Positions 34,600-45,774 of a stretch of DNA of 64,000 nucleotides are shown here, one piece after another. The stretch covers positions 992,001 to 1,056,000 of the forward strand of contig PUFA01000143.1 of NCBI GenBank assembly GCA_003508835.1. Direction: 5' to 3'. Each line of letters begins with the position of its first letter. Position 1 is the first letter of the stretch. A model generated the notes under the pieces. That model searched no databases, had not been told where the DNA came from, and saw only the letters and a list, made by a program, of their open reading frames with translations. Both the position numbers and the translations under genes were made by a program. Source of the stretch: Eonycteris spelaea (lineage: Eukaryota > Chordata > Mammalia > Chiroptera > Pteropodidae).

Positions 34600-37500
34600 T
34601 TGATTGGATTTTTTGTTGTTGTTATAGATTTGTATGAGTTCTTTATATATTTTGGATATTTAGGCCCTTATCAGAGGCTTTGCTTGCAAATATTTTTTCC
34701 TATTTAGATGGTTATCTCTTCACCTTGTTGACAGTTTCTTTCGCTGAGTAGAAGCTTTTCAGTTTGATGTAGTCCCATTCATTAATTTTTGCTCTTACTT
34801 GCTTTGCCTTTGAGGTCAAATTCATAAAATCCTCATTAAGCCCAAGGTTCTTGAGTTTCGTTCCTATGTTTTCTTCTACACGTTTTATATTTCAGGTCTT
34901 ATATTCAGGTCCTTAATCCATTTTGAGTTAATCTTGGAGTGCAGTGATACACAACAGTCTAGTTTGATTCTTTTGCAGGTGGCTTTCCAGTTTTCCCAGT
35001 ACTATTTATTGGAGAGGCTTTCCTTTCTTCACTGTATGTCTTAAGCTTTTTTTTTTCTTTTTTTTTTGGCAAATAATTTGCTCATATAAACATGGGTTTA
35101 TTTCTGGACTCTTGATTCTGTTCCACTGGTCTGTGTGTCTGTTTTTCTGCTAATACCATGCCATTTTGATTATTGTTGTTTTGTAGTATAATTTGAAGTC
35201 AGGCAGAGTGATGCCTCCAGCCTCGTTTTTTTTTCCTCAGGATGGCTTTGGCGATACAGGGTCTTTTGTATTTCCATACAAACCTGATGATTTTTTGTTC
35301 TATTTTTTCAAAAAATGCCAATGGGATTTTGATGAGGATTGCATTCAATTTGTACACTGCTTTAGGAATAAGGTTTTTTTAAACTATGTTGATTCTTCTA
35401 ATCCAAGAACATGGAATATCTTTCCATTTCTTTGTATCTTCTTCAATTGCTTTTAATAGGGCCTTATAGTTTTCATATATAGGTCCTTCACATCTTTCAT
35501 TAGATTTATTCCTAAATATTCTTTTTTGTTGCAGCAGCAAAAAGCATTATTTTTTCACTTTTTTTTCCTAAAACTTCATTATTAGTGTATAGGAATGCTA
35601 TGGATTTTTGAACACTGATTTTTTATGGAGAAACTTTACTGTTTTAGCTTATTGTTTCTAGTAGTCTTATGGAGCCCTTAGGGTTTTGTTTCTTTTTTTT
35701 TATATAGAGCTGTCATATGGAAATAGTGATAGAATCAGGGGTGACAGAGGAAAAATTATGACAGACACCACAGAAATACAAAGGATAATACAAGAATATT
35801 ATGAAAAAGGATATAACACCAAATTTACTAACCTAGGAGAAATGGACAAGAACTTAGAAAGATACAACCTTCCCAGACTGAATAAAGAAGAAATGGAAAA
35901 TCTAGATAGACCAATCAGCAGTATGGAAATTGGATGCATATTTAGATGACTTTTATATCTTTTTATATTTAGTTGCCTTCTATATCTTTCTCTTGTCTGA
36001 TTGCACTTACTAAGACTTCCAATGTTATATTGAATAATAGTGGCAATAGTGGACAGCCTTGCTTTGTTCCTGATCTTAGAAAATTTTTAGTTTTCACCAT
36101 TAAGTATAATGTTGGCTGAGGGTTTGTCAAAAATGACCTTTATAATTTTCCCTCTATACCAATTTTGTTAAGAGTTTTGATCATAAATGGATGCTATATC
36201 TTGTCAAATCTTTTTCTGCATGTATTGATATGATTGTATGATTCTTATTTTTAAATTTGTTTATGTGGTATATCACATCAATAGATTTGCATAAGGTGAC
36301 CATCCCTGTGCCCCTGGGATGAAGCCCACTTGATAGCTATGTATAATCTTTTAAACATGTTGCTGTATTTGGTTCGCTAGTATCTTATTTAGGATTTTTG
36401 CATCTGTGTTTATAAGACACATTGGTCTGTAGTTTTCTTTTTCTGTATTATCTTTACCAGATTTTGGTATCAGTGTATCAGCCTCATAAAATGGGTTGGG
36501 AAGTATTGCCTCCTCTTCTATTTTTTGGAAGAGTTTGAGGAGAATAGGTATTAAATCTTTGAATGTTTGGTAGAATTCACTGGTGAAGCCATCTGGTCCT
36601 AGACTTTTACTTTTTGGTGGTTTTTGATGATTGTTTCAATTTCCATGCTACTGATCAGTCTATTTAGATTTTCCAGTTCTCTTGATTCAGTCTAGGAAGA
36701 TTGTATTTTCTAAGTACTAGTCCATTTCATCTAGGTTATTAAATTTGGTGTTATATGATTTTTCATAGTATTCTTACTTGATCCTTTGTATTTTTGCGGT
36801 GTCTGTCATCATTTCTTCTCTTTCATCCCTGATTTTGTTTATTTGTTTCCTTTCTCTTTTTTCTTTAGTGAGTCTAGCAGGGTTTGTCAATTTTATTAAC
36901 CTTCTCAAAGAACAGCTCTTTGTTCATTTATTTTTTTCTATTTTGTTTTGTTTTGTTTTGTTTTCAATTTCATTTATTTCTGCTCTAATTTTGATTATTT
37001 CTTCCTCTGCTGACTTTAGCTTCATTTGTTCTTCCTTTTTAGTTTTTTAAGATGAAGCATTAGGTTGTTTATTTGGGCTTGTTCTTGTTTTTGGAGATAG
37101 GCCTGTAATGATATGAATTTTCCTCTTATGACTGCTTTTGCCGTGTTCCTAAAGTTTTGATATGTTGTATATCATTACCATTTGTTTCTATGTATCTCTT
37201 GATCTCTCTTTTTATTTCTTCAATAGCATGTTGTTTAATCTCTATGTATTTGTGGTTTTTCTCACTTTCTTTTTACAGTTGATCCCTAGATTCAAAGCAT
37301 TACAATCAGAGAATATGGTTTGTATGATTTTAGCCCTCATATTTGCTGAGGCTATCTGTGTCCCAGTATGTGGTCAATCCTTGAGAATGTTCCATGTGCA
37401 CTAGAGAAGAATGTATAAGCAGCTGTTTTGGGATGAAGGGCTCTGGAAATGTCAATTATTTCCAATTGGTCTAATGTGTCATTAAAGAATGCTATTCCTT

Positions 37501-37925
37501 ATTGATTTCTATTTGAATGATCTGTGCGTATCCGACAGTGGGGTATTTAGATCCCCTACTACGATAGTTTTTTGGTCTCTTTGTCCCTTTAGTTCTGTTA
37601 GCAATTGCTTTATATATTTCGGGGATTCCTGATTGGGAGCACAGATATTAATAAGTGTTATGTCTTCTTGGTGTATGATTCCATTTATCATTATGAAGAG
37701 GCCTTCAATACTTCTTTACCGTTTTTTATTTTGAAGTCTATTTCTTCTGATGTTAGTACTGCTACTCCACTTTTCTCTGATGCCATTTGCTTGAAATATT
37801 TTCAACCCATTCACTTTGAGTTTATATTTTTCTTTAGGTTTTGTTTTCTTAGGTTTTGTTTTCTGATCCAATCTGCAACTCTGTGCCTTTTATTGGTGAC
37901 TTCAGTTTATATTTAGGGTGATTAT
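34600..37925 (-). pseudogene. L1 ORF2 remnant of the nested element
   Basis: The endonuclease part is clearest at 37,691-37,509, with 'LINICAPNQESPKYIKQLL' and 'IVVGDLNTPLS', the APE-type motif that includes the GDxN residues. The RT region follows in broken frames around 36,800-35,950. It is interrupted by an inverted ORF2 segment (35,733-35,930). The product would be the L1 endonuclease/reverse transcriptase, but it is not functional here. Confidence 0.8.
35733..35930 (+). repeat. Inverted L1 ORF2 segment inside nested L1
   Basis: On the plus strand this piece encodes 'MTDTTEIQRIIQEYYEKGYN' and 'ERYNLPRLNKEEMENLDRPI', the linker between endonuclease and RT of L1 ORF2. The surrounding element is on the minus strand. 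The corresponding antisense segment lies at about 36,640-36,836 in the same element, so the two form an imperfect inverted repeat of about 195 bp with about 710 bp between. The right junction falls in a 'ggaaattg' microhomology. Confidence 0.9.
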
Positions 37926-38469
37926 TGAAATATGAGGTTTTCCTATAATCATTTTATATTTTGTTTTCTGGTAGCTTGTGGTGTTTCCCTAGTTTCCTTC
38001 TTGTATGCCAGTTTTTGTTTTTGTTTTTGTATTTTTTTTTTTGTTTGTTTTTTGTTTTTTGTTTTTGGCTTTTGTGGGTTTTTCTTCTGGTCCATTTTGT
38101 TTTATGTTATATACTTCAGTTCTGAATCTTTGACATGTGGTTACCATTATGAGTATGTAGAGGATAGTTTTATAAATATATATATAGTCGTCCATTTTTT
38201 CTGCTCGTGCCTTATCTCCATTCCCCTTTGCGGATATGGATCTTTGAATCCTCCCCTTTCTGTTATCATTGTCTCAATTTGTCCTATGTATGCTGAATGT
38301 TCATTACTATTCTTGCTATAGCAAATCTCTTCTTATTGTTTAAGCTTATAATGCCCTGTTTCTTAGTAAGAGTTGCACTTCTCTGCTTCTTCTGTCTGCT
38401 AGTTGCCTTACTCCCAGTGTTTTTTTTTTTTTTCTGTCATTTTGTTTTAGGTGTGCTGACCCCTTTCAG

Positions 38470-39230
38470 TATTTTCTGAAATCCAGACCTCATAGTGGAG
38501 AGTTCTCTCAATTTTTGTATGTCTGGAAAGGTCTTTATTTCTCCTTATCTAAAGGAGAGCTTAGCTGGAGTATTTATTCTTGGCTGATAGCTCCTTTCAC
38601 TTAATATTTGATAATTTCATTCCCCTCCTTTCTGGCTTGTAAAGTTTGTGCTGAGAAGTTCTGCGATAATCTAATGAGATTCCCTTTATAGGTTACTATC
38701 TTCTTTTCCCTGGGCTACCCTGAGAATTCTTTGTCTGCTTTTTGTTAATTTTAATAAAATATGTCTTGGAGAAGGCCTTTTTGGGTTGAGATAATTGGGT
38801 ATCTGTTGACTTCTTGAATTCTGAGCTCCAGTTCTTCCTTAGATTTTGGAAATTCTCATCCACTATTTGTCTGAAAATGCTTTTAGTCCTTGCTCCTTTT
38901 CTCTTCCTTGAGAATGCCATTATTATGTTTCCTTTCCTTATGATATCAGCTAGTTCTTGTATTTCTGTTTCATTAGTTTTCATTCTTTCAGTTTCACTCT
39001 TCTTCCTTCTGATATTTCTAGATTTTTGTCTTTGATGTCACTGATCCTTTCCTCCATTTGGTTGACTCTACTTCCAAGTTTGCTATTTAATTTTTATCTC
39101 TTTCAGTGTGTTTTCATATCCAGAAATTCTATTTGGTTCTTTTTGAGGTTTTCACTCTTCTTGCTAAAACTCATTCTGCTGATCTAGTTGTCTTTTCATT
39201 TCCTGTGGTAGCTTTTATGCGTGTATCCCA
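38470..39230 (-). pseudogene. L1 ORF1 remnant of the nested element
   Basis: A 95-codon open stretch (38,983-38,696) contains 'NLRKNWSSEFKKSTDTQLSQ', which lies between coiled coil and RNA-binding region. The coiled-coil part upstream and the C-terminal part downstream (to about 38,470) are out of frame or contain stops. Confidence 0.7.
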
Positions 39231-41838
39231 TGCTCAGACATGCTGGTGTGCAGGTTGATTTTTGTTGTTGTTGTTGTTGAGTTTTAGATGCTCTTCCTAT
39301 TGTTGTTTCAAGGAAAGAAATCTGAGGACATCTTTCACTCCGCCATGTTTCTGATGTCTGAATTTATTCTTGTATATAATATAAGAAGGTGGTCCAGTTT
39401 CATTTTTGCATGTAACAGTCCAGTTTTCCTGACACCATTTATTGACCAGACTAGCTTTACCCCATTGTATATTCTTGCCTCCTTTGTCATAGATAAATGA
39501 CCTATAAGTGTGGATTTATTTCTGGGCTCTCTATTTTGTTTCACTGATCGATGTATCTATTTTTATGCCAATACCATGCTGTTTTCATTTACTATAGCTT
39601 TGTTTGCTATCAGGTAGTGTGATACCTCCAACTGTGTTCTTTCTAAAGACTGTCATGTCTATTCTGGATCTCTTATGGTTCCATATAAATTTGAGGAGTA
39701 TTTTTTTCCTGTTTTGCAAAAAATGTCCTTGGTATTTTGTTAGGGAATGTATTGATCTATAGATTACTTTGGGGTAATATGGCCATTTTAATGATGTTGA
39801 TTTTTTTCTACTCATGAGCACTCTATATGCTTCCATTTATTTATATCTTCTTAAATTTTGTTTTTCAATGGACTTAAATTTTCTGAGAACAAGTCTTTTA
39901 CCTCCTTTGTTAAATATATTTCTATTCTTTTTATTCATTCATTTATTTTTTGATGCAATTATAAGTGGGATTGTTTCTTAATATCTCTGATAGTTCATCA
40001 CTGGTGTATAAAATGCAACTGATTTCTTAATATAATTTTGTAACTGCTATTTTACAGAACATTATCGTCTGTAACAATTTTTTGGTGGAATCTTTAGGGC
40101 TCTCTATACATAGTATTATGTCTTCTGCAATAATGGACCGTATTTCTTTTTCTTTCCAATTTAAATGCCTTTTCTTTCTTTTCCTTGTCTGATCACTGTG
40201 ACTAGAACTTCCAATACTATGTTGAATAAAAGTGATTAAAGTGGACTTCTTTGTCTTGTTCCTGATCTTAGGGAAAACACTTTTAGCTTTTCCATCGAGT
40301 GTGATCTTATCTGTGGATGTATCATTATCTGGCCTTTATTACATTGAGGTATGTTTTCTCTATTCCCACTTTGCTGAGAGTTTTTTTTTTATCACATATA
40401 GATGATGCATTTTGTCAAAGGCCTTCTTTGCTTCTATTGATATGATCATATGATGTTTATCTGTTCAATTTGTTAATGTAGTAAGTATATCACATTAATT
40501 GACTTCTGGATATTTACCAACTATGCCTAACAGGAATAAATCCTACTTAATCATGGTATATGATCTTTTCAATTTTTTGCTGAATTCGATTTGCTAGTAT
40601 TTTGTTGTGAATTTTTGTATCAGGGTTCATCAGGGATATTGGCCTATAATTTTATTTTTGAATTGTCTTTGGTTTTAGAATCAGGGTAATGGTGGCCTCA
40701 TAAAATGAGCTTGGGAGACTTCCCTCTTAAATTTTTTAGAAAAGTTTGAGATAACAGGTGTTAATTCTTTTTTGAAGGTTTAGTGAAAATCATCTATGAT
40801 GCTGTCGAGTCCAGGCCCTTTATTGTTGGGAGTTTTTTGATTACTGATTCAATTCATTAGTAGTAATTGATTGTTTCAGATTTTCTGTTACTTCTTGACT
40901 CAGTTTTGGGAGATTGTATATTTTTAGGAATGAATCCATTTCTTCCAGATTGTTCAATTTGTTGGCATACAATGGCTCATAGTATTTTTTTTAATAATAC
41001 TTTGTATTTCTGTGAAGTCTATTGTCACTTCTCTTTCATTTCTGATTTTATTTATTTGGGTCCTCCGTCTTTCTTGATCCATCTGGTTAAATAGTTTTAT
41101 CTTTTCAAAGATCAAGCTCTTGATTTTGTTGATCTTTTGTATTATTTTTTGAATAATGCAATTATTCTGTGTTTTTTTCATTCTGACCTTTATTATCCTT
41201 TCTTCTACTCACTTTGGGCTTTGTTGTACTTTCTAGTTCATTTAGCTAGATTAGGGTTAGACTGTTTATTTACATTTTTCCTGTTTTTTGAGGTAGGCCT
41301 CTATTGCTCTGAATTTCTCTCTTAGGACTGTTTTCCTGTGTCCTATATATTTTGAGTAGTTGTGTTTTCATTTTTTCAAGGTATCTTTTGATTTCTCATG
41401 ATCTCATTGTTAACCATTCATTGTTTAGTAGCATGTTATTTAGCCTCCATGTGTAGTGTATTTTTTCATTTTTTTCCTTGTAATTAAATTATTAGCATCA
41501 TGCCATTATAGTTTGAGAAGACAATATGATTTCAAACTTTCTAAATTTACTGAGTGTTGTTTCATGGTGAAACATGTTCTATCTTGGGAATTGTTCTATG
41601 GGTACTTGAAAAGAATGTATATTCTGCTGCTTTGGAGTAAAACACTTAAAATATCAATTAAATCTACCTGATCTAGTGCATAATTTATGGCTGCTGTTTC
41701 CTTGTTGATTTCTTGTCTGGAAGATCTCTGTCCATTGATGTCAATGGGGTGTTAACTTGCCCTACAATGACTGTATTACTGGCCATCTCTACCTTTATAT
41801 TGGTCAGTATTTGCTTTTATATATATGTCAGCAATCAA

Positions 41839-41846
41839 GGCTTCTC

Positions 41847-41903
<57 letters not shown>

Positions 41904-41930
41904 GTGTGTGTGTGTGTATATATATATATA
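41839..41930. repeat. (TC)n(TG)n(TA)n microsatellite in L1
   Basis: Compound dinucleotide expansion inside the outer L1 ORF2. TC comes first, then TG, then TA. Confidence 0.95.
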
Positions 41931-41938
41931 CTCATATA

Positions 41939-42039
41939 GTTACTCATATTCGTGCACCAACATATGAGTAACTATATATATAATATATATAATATATATA
42001 TATATTATAATATGTTACTCATATGTTGGGTGCACGAAT
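41939..42039. repeat. AT-rich cruciform (inverted repeat)
   Basis: The left arm 41,939-41,972 and the right arm from 42,014 to 42,039 are inverse complements over about 26 bp with one 1-bp gap ('gttactcatatgttgg' in both when one is reversed). About 40 bp of TA/ATAT lie between. The left arm is in addition nearly self-palindromic. Confidence 0.9.
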
Positions 42040-42135
42040 GTTTATATTAGAGCTATATCTTCTTGTTGGATTGATCTCTTTATCACGATATAATGTCCTT
42101 CTTTGTCTCATAACTTTTATATTATATTTTTTTAA

Positions 42136-42483
42136 AAAAAACCCTTTTCCCCCATTTAAGAAAAAGAGCTCAGCTCTCTGCTAATGTTAATTTAACACAT
42201 TACATGTAGAAATGCTACGTTTTCTAGAATTTGACATTTCAGCAATCGAGAATTACTATATATTTTGTAAATGGAAACCACTACTAAAAACAGAATATTG
42301 TAAATAGAATGATGTCATTTGTTTCCAATGATATACTACAGTGACATGAAAATAATAATAAAAGTGAGATATTTCCTGGCAAATTTTGGGGTAAGGTTAG
42401 GACTGTAATCTGTGAGTAATCTTGGGTAAACACTGCAGCCATAAGCACCACTGGTGTATATTCTCGGGGGAAATGGGGAATGG
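42136..42483. mobile_element. piggyBac-like MITE flanked by TTAA
   Basis: A 348-bp non-L1 block interrupts the outer L1, with TTAA directly on both sides (42,132-42,135 and 42,484-42,487). The ends are related in inverted orientation: the left reads 'cccttttcccccattt' and the right, when reversed, reads 'ccattccccatttccccc'. TTAA duplication and a CC-start terminal repeat are hallmarks of piggyBac. Six extra A bases separate the left TTAA from its CCC, possibly by slippage. It encodes no protein, so it would be mobilised in trans. An alternative is a fragment of another TTAA-targeting family. Confidence 0.65.
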
Positions 42484-44274
42484 TTAAAGTCTATTTTGTC
42501 TGATATATGTATTGCTACCCCAGCTTTTTATTTTCACGAAATATCTTTTCTTATCCCTTTATTGTGTGTGTCTTCCATTAGAAATTGGGTCTTTTATAGA
42601 CAATATGTGTCTGGGTCTGTTTTTTTTTAATCCATTCATCTACTGTATGTCATTTGACTGTAACATTTAATTCCATTAATCACTTTACATTTAAAGTGAT
42701 TATTGATAGGTACAAAGTTATTGCTACTTCGTTTTTCACATTTATGTTATTTTTTCTGCCCCTTCTTCTTAAAGGGGTCCCTTCAAAAATTTCTTGCAAT
42801 ACTAGGTTGGTAGTGGTGCATTCTTTTAGCTTGTCCTATATGGGAAGCTCTTTATCTCACCTTCAATTTTAATTGATAGCCTTGCTGGGTAGAGTAGTCT
42901 TGATTGTAGGTCCTTGCTTTTCATCACTTGGAATATTTCATGCCAATCCATTCTGGCCTCCAAAGTTTCTGTTGAGAAATCAGCTGACAGTCTTATGGAG
43001 TCCCATTGTAAGTAACTAGCTGCTTTTCTCTTAGTGTTTTTAGAATTCTCTCTTTGTCTTTAATCTTTAGCATTTTAATTATGATGTATCTTGGTGTGGG
43101 CCTCTTTGGGCTCATCTTGTTTGGGACTCTCTATGCTTCCTGGGCTTGTGTGTCTATTTTCTTTGACAGGTTAGGGAAGTTTGCTGTCATTATTTTTTTT
43201 CAAAAGATTCTTAGTCTTGTTCTCTTTCTTCTCCTTCTGGTACCCCTAGATATAAATGTTGTTATGCTTGATGTCCCAGGAGTCCCTTAAACCATCCTAA
43301 ATTTTTTTTCTTTTTTTTCTCTTTCCAATTGGGTGTGTTCTGCACTTTGTCTTCCTTCTCTGATTTAGTCCTCTCTCACTTAATTTACTGTTGATTTCCT
43401 TTTAGAACATTCTTCATTTTTAGTTTTTGTAGTCTCTATTTCTGACTGGTTCTTTTTTTATGTTCTCTGTTTTTTTTTATTATTAATGCTTACTACCTCT
43501 TTGTTTGAAATTCTTGCTAAGATGATCTGATCTTCCCCTAAGTTCATCGGGCATCCTTATAACCAGTGTTTGAACTCTGTATCTGTAGATTGATTGCCTC
43601 CATTTCATTTTTTTCTCCTATTCTTTCATTTGGGACATGTCTCTCTGTTTTCTCATTTTGGCTTTTTCTCTATTTTTTATGTATTGGGTAGATCTGCTGT
43701 GTTTCCTAGTCTTAGCTTGGGTGGCCTTAGTTAGTAGGTGTCCTAGTGGCCTAGTGGCATAATCTTTCTTATGTAGTAGGTGTCCTAGCGACCCAGTGGC
43801 ATAGTCTTTCTTATCACCTGTGTCAGGTGTTCCAGGAGTGACCCTTGTGTGGCTGTGTGTGCCCTACTGTTGTAGTTGAGCCTTGATTGCTGTTGACACC
43901 TCAGTAAGTAAGTTTGACACTCTTGCTGACTGGCCATGAGGCTTGGCCATGCCAACAGCATTGGAACTGCTGTGTTGACCCCACAGAGTGGGGTGTACTC
44001 CAGTGGGCTTGTGTGCCTGTTGAGACCACCTTTGTGTGTGCTGCTTATGGGGCTAATCTGGTGATTGATTATCTGTTTGAGGTGTAAAGCCAGCTTCCAT
44101 GTGTGTTGGTTTTAGAGCACCTTAGGATGGGCTTCTGTATAGGCCAAGGTGTGCTGCTGCCAGTGACTGGCTTGATATTACCTGGTAGGTGTTACAAAGC
44201 TATTCATGTTTATTGCTGCCTGAGCTGGACCTGGAGGCATGTGGGAGAGGCCATGCAGTTAACTGAGGCCATTA

Positions 44275-45555
44275 ATGATATGATTTGAATTAGTAAAACT
44301 TTTGTTTTCAAATATTTGGAGTTAAATTTTGAGTTGGTGTTATTATTATTATTAGACAGTGTTTGAACTATTTAAATTGATACTATTATCTAAGTGAGAA
44401 CAATTATAGCATAAAACTAGAAATAAGTTCAGTGGCTGACACATAATAGTTATTTAGTAAATATTTACTCAACATTATTGATTGTTTCCTTGTTGCTTTT
44501 AAATGAGCATTTTGTTTAGAAATTAATATATTCTGAAAAGTGTATGGTTGAATAAATGTAATTATTTTTATAGATCGACTCTGTAAGTTGTAATAACAGG
44601 AAATAAATTCATATCAGTCTCTTTACATTCATATTGGACTCTAAAATACAGTGGAAACATCTCTATTTTTTCTGGTATTTGCTATATAGGAACAATTCTG
44701 AAAGGTGTAATCTGCAAAAATAATGTTACTATTTTTTACAGTGGAAAAGGCATCTTCACTTAAATAAACTTGAGATTTTCTTACAGAACTTTCTCAGAGT
44801 CTTTTGATGAAAGTGTGTCTTGTGAAAAGAGTGGCATAGTATGCAACATTTTTTCAAGTTTATTTGGCCATAGAAACTTAATTGAACATAAAACAGAATT
44901 AGCAAACCAAGAAATCTTTTGGAAAATGCTACCAGAGATTTTATTTTGTGGACGATTAGGGAACTGCAGATCATTCATTTAATATTTCATATTACATTTT
45001 GAATTCCAGTAAGAAAAAGCAACCAAGAATACTGTTTTGCTATCTGGAATTGAATCTGGCAGGAATGGAAGCACAGTTTCCTCAGTAAAGATCTTGCCTT
45101 GGGAAGCGTCTTACCCTTGGCAGTTTTCCACAGTTCAGACTTGGCAACATTAAGGACACAAACACAAGTGTGTTTCTTTTATTAAACATTTGGCAAAGGT
45201 TTTTTGACTGGTTTATTTTTTTTTCACTTTTTTCTTGTTTTGGTTTGTTTCTGGTTATGAATGGGTTCAGAATGCTGTTTTTAAGGCAGGCAGTATAGCA
45301 ATGGGGAAATGATTTTTCTTGTATTATTTTTTGGTATTTGGGCAAAACCAAGTAACTTAAGCAATATCCACAGAGCTATAAGTCTTGATCTGACTTATTT
45401 TCAAATTGTTAATACTATTAATCATCTACTAGGATTGTTGCTACATTAATTACTTGGTCTCTCTTGATGTTCAATATACCATGTACTTTGGTAACATTAC
45501 TATATTTTGGTGATTATATATTGGTTGTACTCAATATCCCAGCATAGTAAGTAAT
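44275..45555. other. Mostly single-copy DNA, one weak exon candidate
   Basis: From 44,787 to 44,982 an open frame follows a 'gattttcttacag' splice-acceptor-like sequence and ends at TAA, with encoded 'ESFDESVSCEKSGIVCNIFS' near its start. No donor is needed if it were a terminal exon. I do not recognise the peptide, and overlapping frames are also open, so it may be chance. Confidence 0.2.
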
Positions 45556-45559
45556 AAAC

Positions 45560-45655
45560 AGATTAAGATCCTCATAAAATATCAGTTATTCAACATTATT
45601 CAACATTAAACATAATATTGAATAACTGATATTTTATGTGGATCTTTCTTGATTA
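45560..45655. repeat. Near-perfect hairpin, ~34-bp arms
   Basis: The left arm, about 45,567-45,600 ('taaaatatcagttattcaac' inside it), and the right arm, about 45,611-45,646 ('gttgaataactgatatttta'-type), pair with only about two mismatches. The apical loop is short. Weak further complementarity extends outward on both sides. It could be a small palindromic MITE or a precursor-microRNA-like hairpin. No family was recognised. Confidence 0.85.
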
Positions 45656-45774
45656 ATTGGTACATTTTTGTTTTACATGTAGTGTGAGGAGAGGAAATAT
45701 ATCATAACACGAAAGACTGTGGGCCACCATTATATCTGATCTTATCTTCTCCTGTCTTCTTCTACTCCTCACTC

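Larger units (their letters stand above)
33739..39362 (-). mobile_element. Nested near-full-length L1 inserted in another L1
   Basis: Flanked by 'tttattct' at 33,731-33,738 and 39,363-39,370, a target-site duplication inside the outer L1. The 3' UTR starts with A/T-rich tail complement and a 'ggtgacattgattaatgaaa' phrase. It differs from the outer element's 3' UTR. ORF2 runs from about 37,925 down to about 34,600. ORF1 runs from about 39,230 to 38,470, and only about 130 bp of 5' UTR precede it, including a 'ggcggagtgaaagatg'-type end. The ORF1-ORF2 spacer is about 500 bp, far longer than in the other copies. A ~195-bp inverted ORF2 segment is present at 35,733-35,930. Confidence 0.88.
32420..44270 (-). 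mobile_element. Outer L1 (host of nested insertions)
   Basis: One L1 on the minus strand in three pieces: 3' UTR and ORF2 C-terminus (32,420-33,738); the ORF2 RT and endonuclease part (39,363-42,131); and ORF2 N-terminus, ORF1 and part of the 5' UTR (42,488-44,270). The pieces join cleanly when the inner L1 (33,739-39,362) and the TTAA-flanked MITE (42,136-42,483) are taken out. The 5' UTR is truncated relative to the copy at 10-15 kb. All frames are broken; examples of surviving stretches are 41,181-40,954 and 39,836-39,585. Its ORF1-ORF2 spacer is short, as in the 10-15 kb copy. Confidence 0.88.

Noticed and set aside
35686..35949. Possible plus-strand gene encoding an EIQRII...NLPRLN protein
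   Set aside because: This is the L1 ORF2 linker region, present as an inverted segment in an L1.
41800..42060. CRISPR-like or phage-like repeat array
   Set aside because: The repeats are dinucleotide expansions and one inverted repeat in an L1. The window is mammalian.
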